The notes beneath the pieces are model-generated. The model was not told the DNA's origin and did no database searches. It was given only the letters and a program-made list of their open reading frames with translations. From Dimargaris cristalligena (taxonomy: Eukaryota > Kickxellomycota > Dimargaritomycetes > Dimargaritales > Dimargaritaceae), in assembly GCA_027576995.1 (NCBI GenBank), contig JANBQC010000444.1, positions 1 through 20,491 of the forward strand: a stretch of DNA of 20,491 nucleotides. Direction: 5' to 3'. Made by a program: the position numbers and the translations under genes. Positions 20,472-20,491 of the stretch are shown piece after piece (position 1 is the first letter of the stretch; each line of letters begins with the position of its first letter).

Positions 20472-20491
20472 TATATATATATATATATATA
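20472..20491. repeat. (TA)n tract upstream of the F-box/WD40 gene
   Basis: An alternating TA run reaches the window edge and starts about 80 bases before the ATG at 20393. The position matches the tract before MsrB and may be part of the promoter; its full length is cut off. Confidence 0.75.

Noticed and set aside
1..20491. CRISPR array, prokaryotic operon or antiphage system
   Set aside because: No regularly spaced repeats; the genes have introns and eukaryotic promoter and polyadenylation signals.

Overview
The window looks like a piece of a filamentous fungal genome. Its genes are GC-richer islands with GT-AG introns, fungal-type TATA boxes and pyrimidine-rich leaders, separated by long AT-rich spacers. 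The Rhizomucor-type class 3 lipase, a secreted F-box protein and an ASXL-like HARE-HTH domain suggest an early-diverging ('zygomycete') lineage such as Dimargaritales/Kickxellomycotina. That placement is an impression from family content and was not tested by any search.

Layout from left to right. 1-1183: spacer ending in a (TA)n tract and pyrimidine-rich leader. 1184-2815 (+): class 3 triacylglycerol lipase with a complete Ser-Asp-His triad. 4061-4988 (+): two-exon methionine-R-sulfoxide reductase (MsrB) with a presequence-like N-terminus and a second, better-placed ATG. 4989-6749: spacer holding copy A of a dispersed repeat. 6750-8425 (-): F-box protein with an N-terminal signal peptide, spliced (model uncertain) to a 353-codon acidic helical region. 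8665-13520: almost 5 kb without a convincing gene; it carries copy B of the repeat and several small inverted repeats. 13815-14153 (+): small secreted protein. 14445-14765 (-): small Pro/Ser-rich ORF of unknown nature, convergent with it. 14766-17040: spacer with degenerate, possibly transposon-derived sequence. 17041-20393 (-): large two-exon F-box/WD40 protein with a HARE-HTH domain at its C-terminus.

The genes do not form a pathway, as expected of a fungal locus. Three of them (lipase by family, F-box protein and small protein by signal peptide) point to the secretory route. The most notable object is the F-box + seven-blade WD40 + HARE-HTH protein. It joins an SCF ubiquitin-ligase substrate receptor to a domain best known from ASXL chromatin proteins, and the last WD40 blade and the HARE-HTH lie in one uninterrupted exon.
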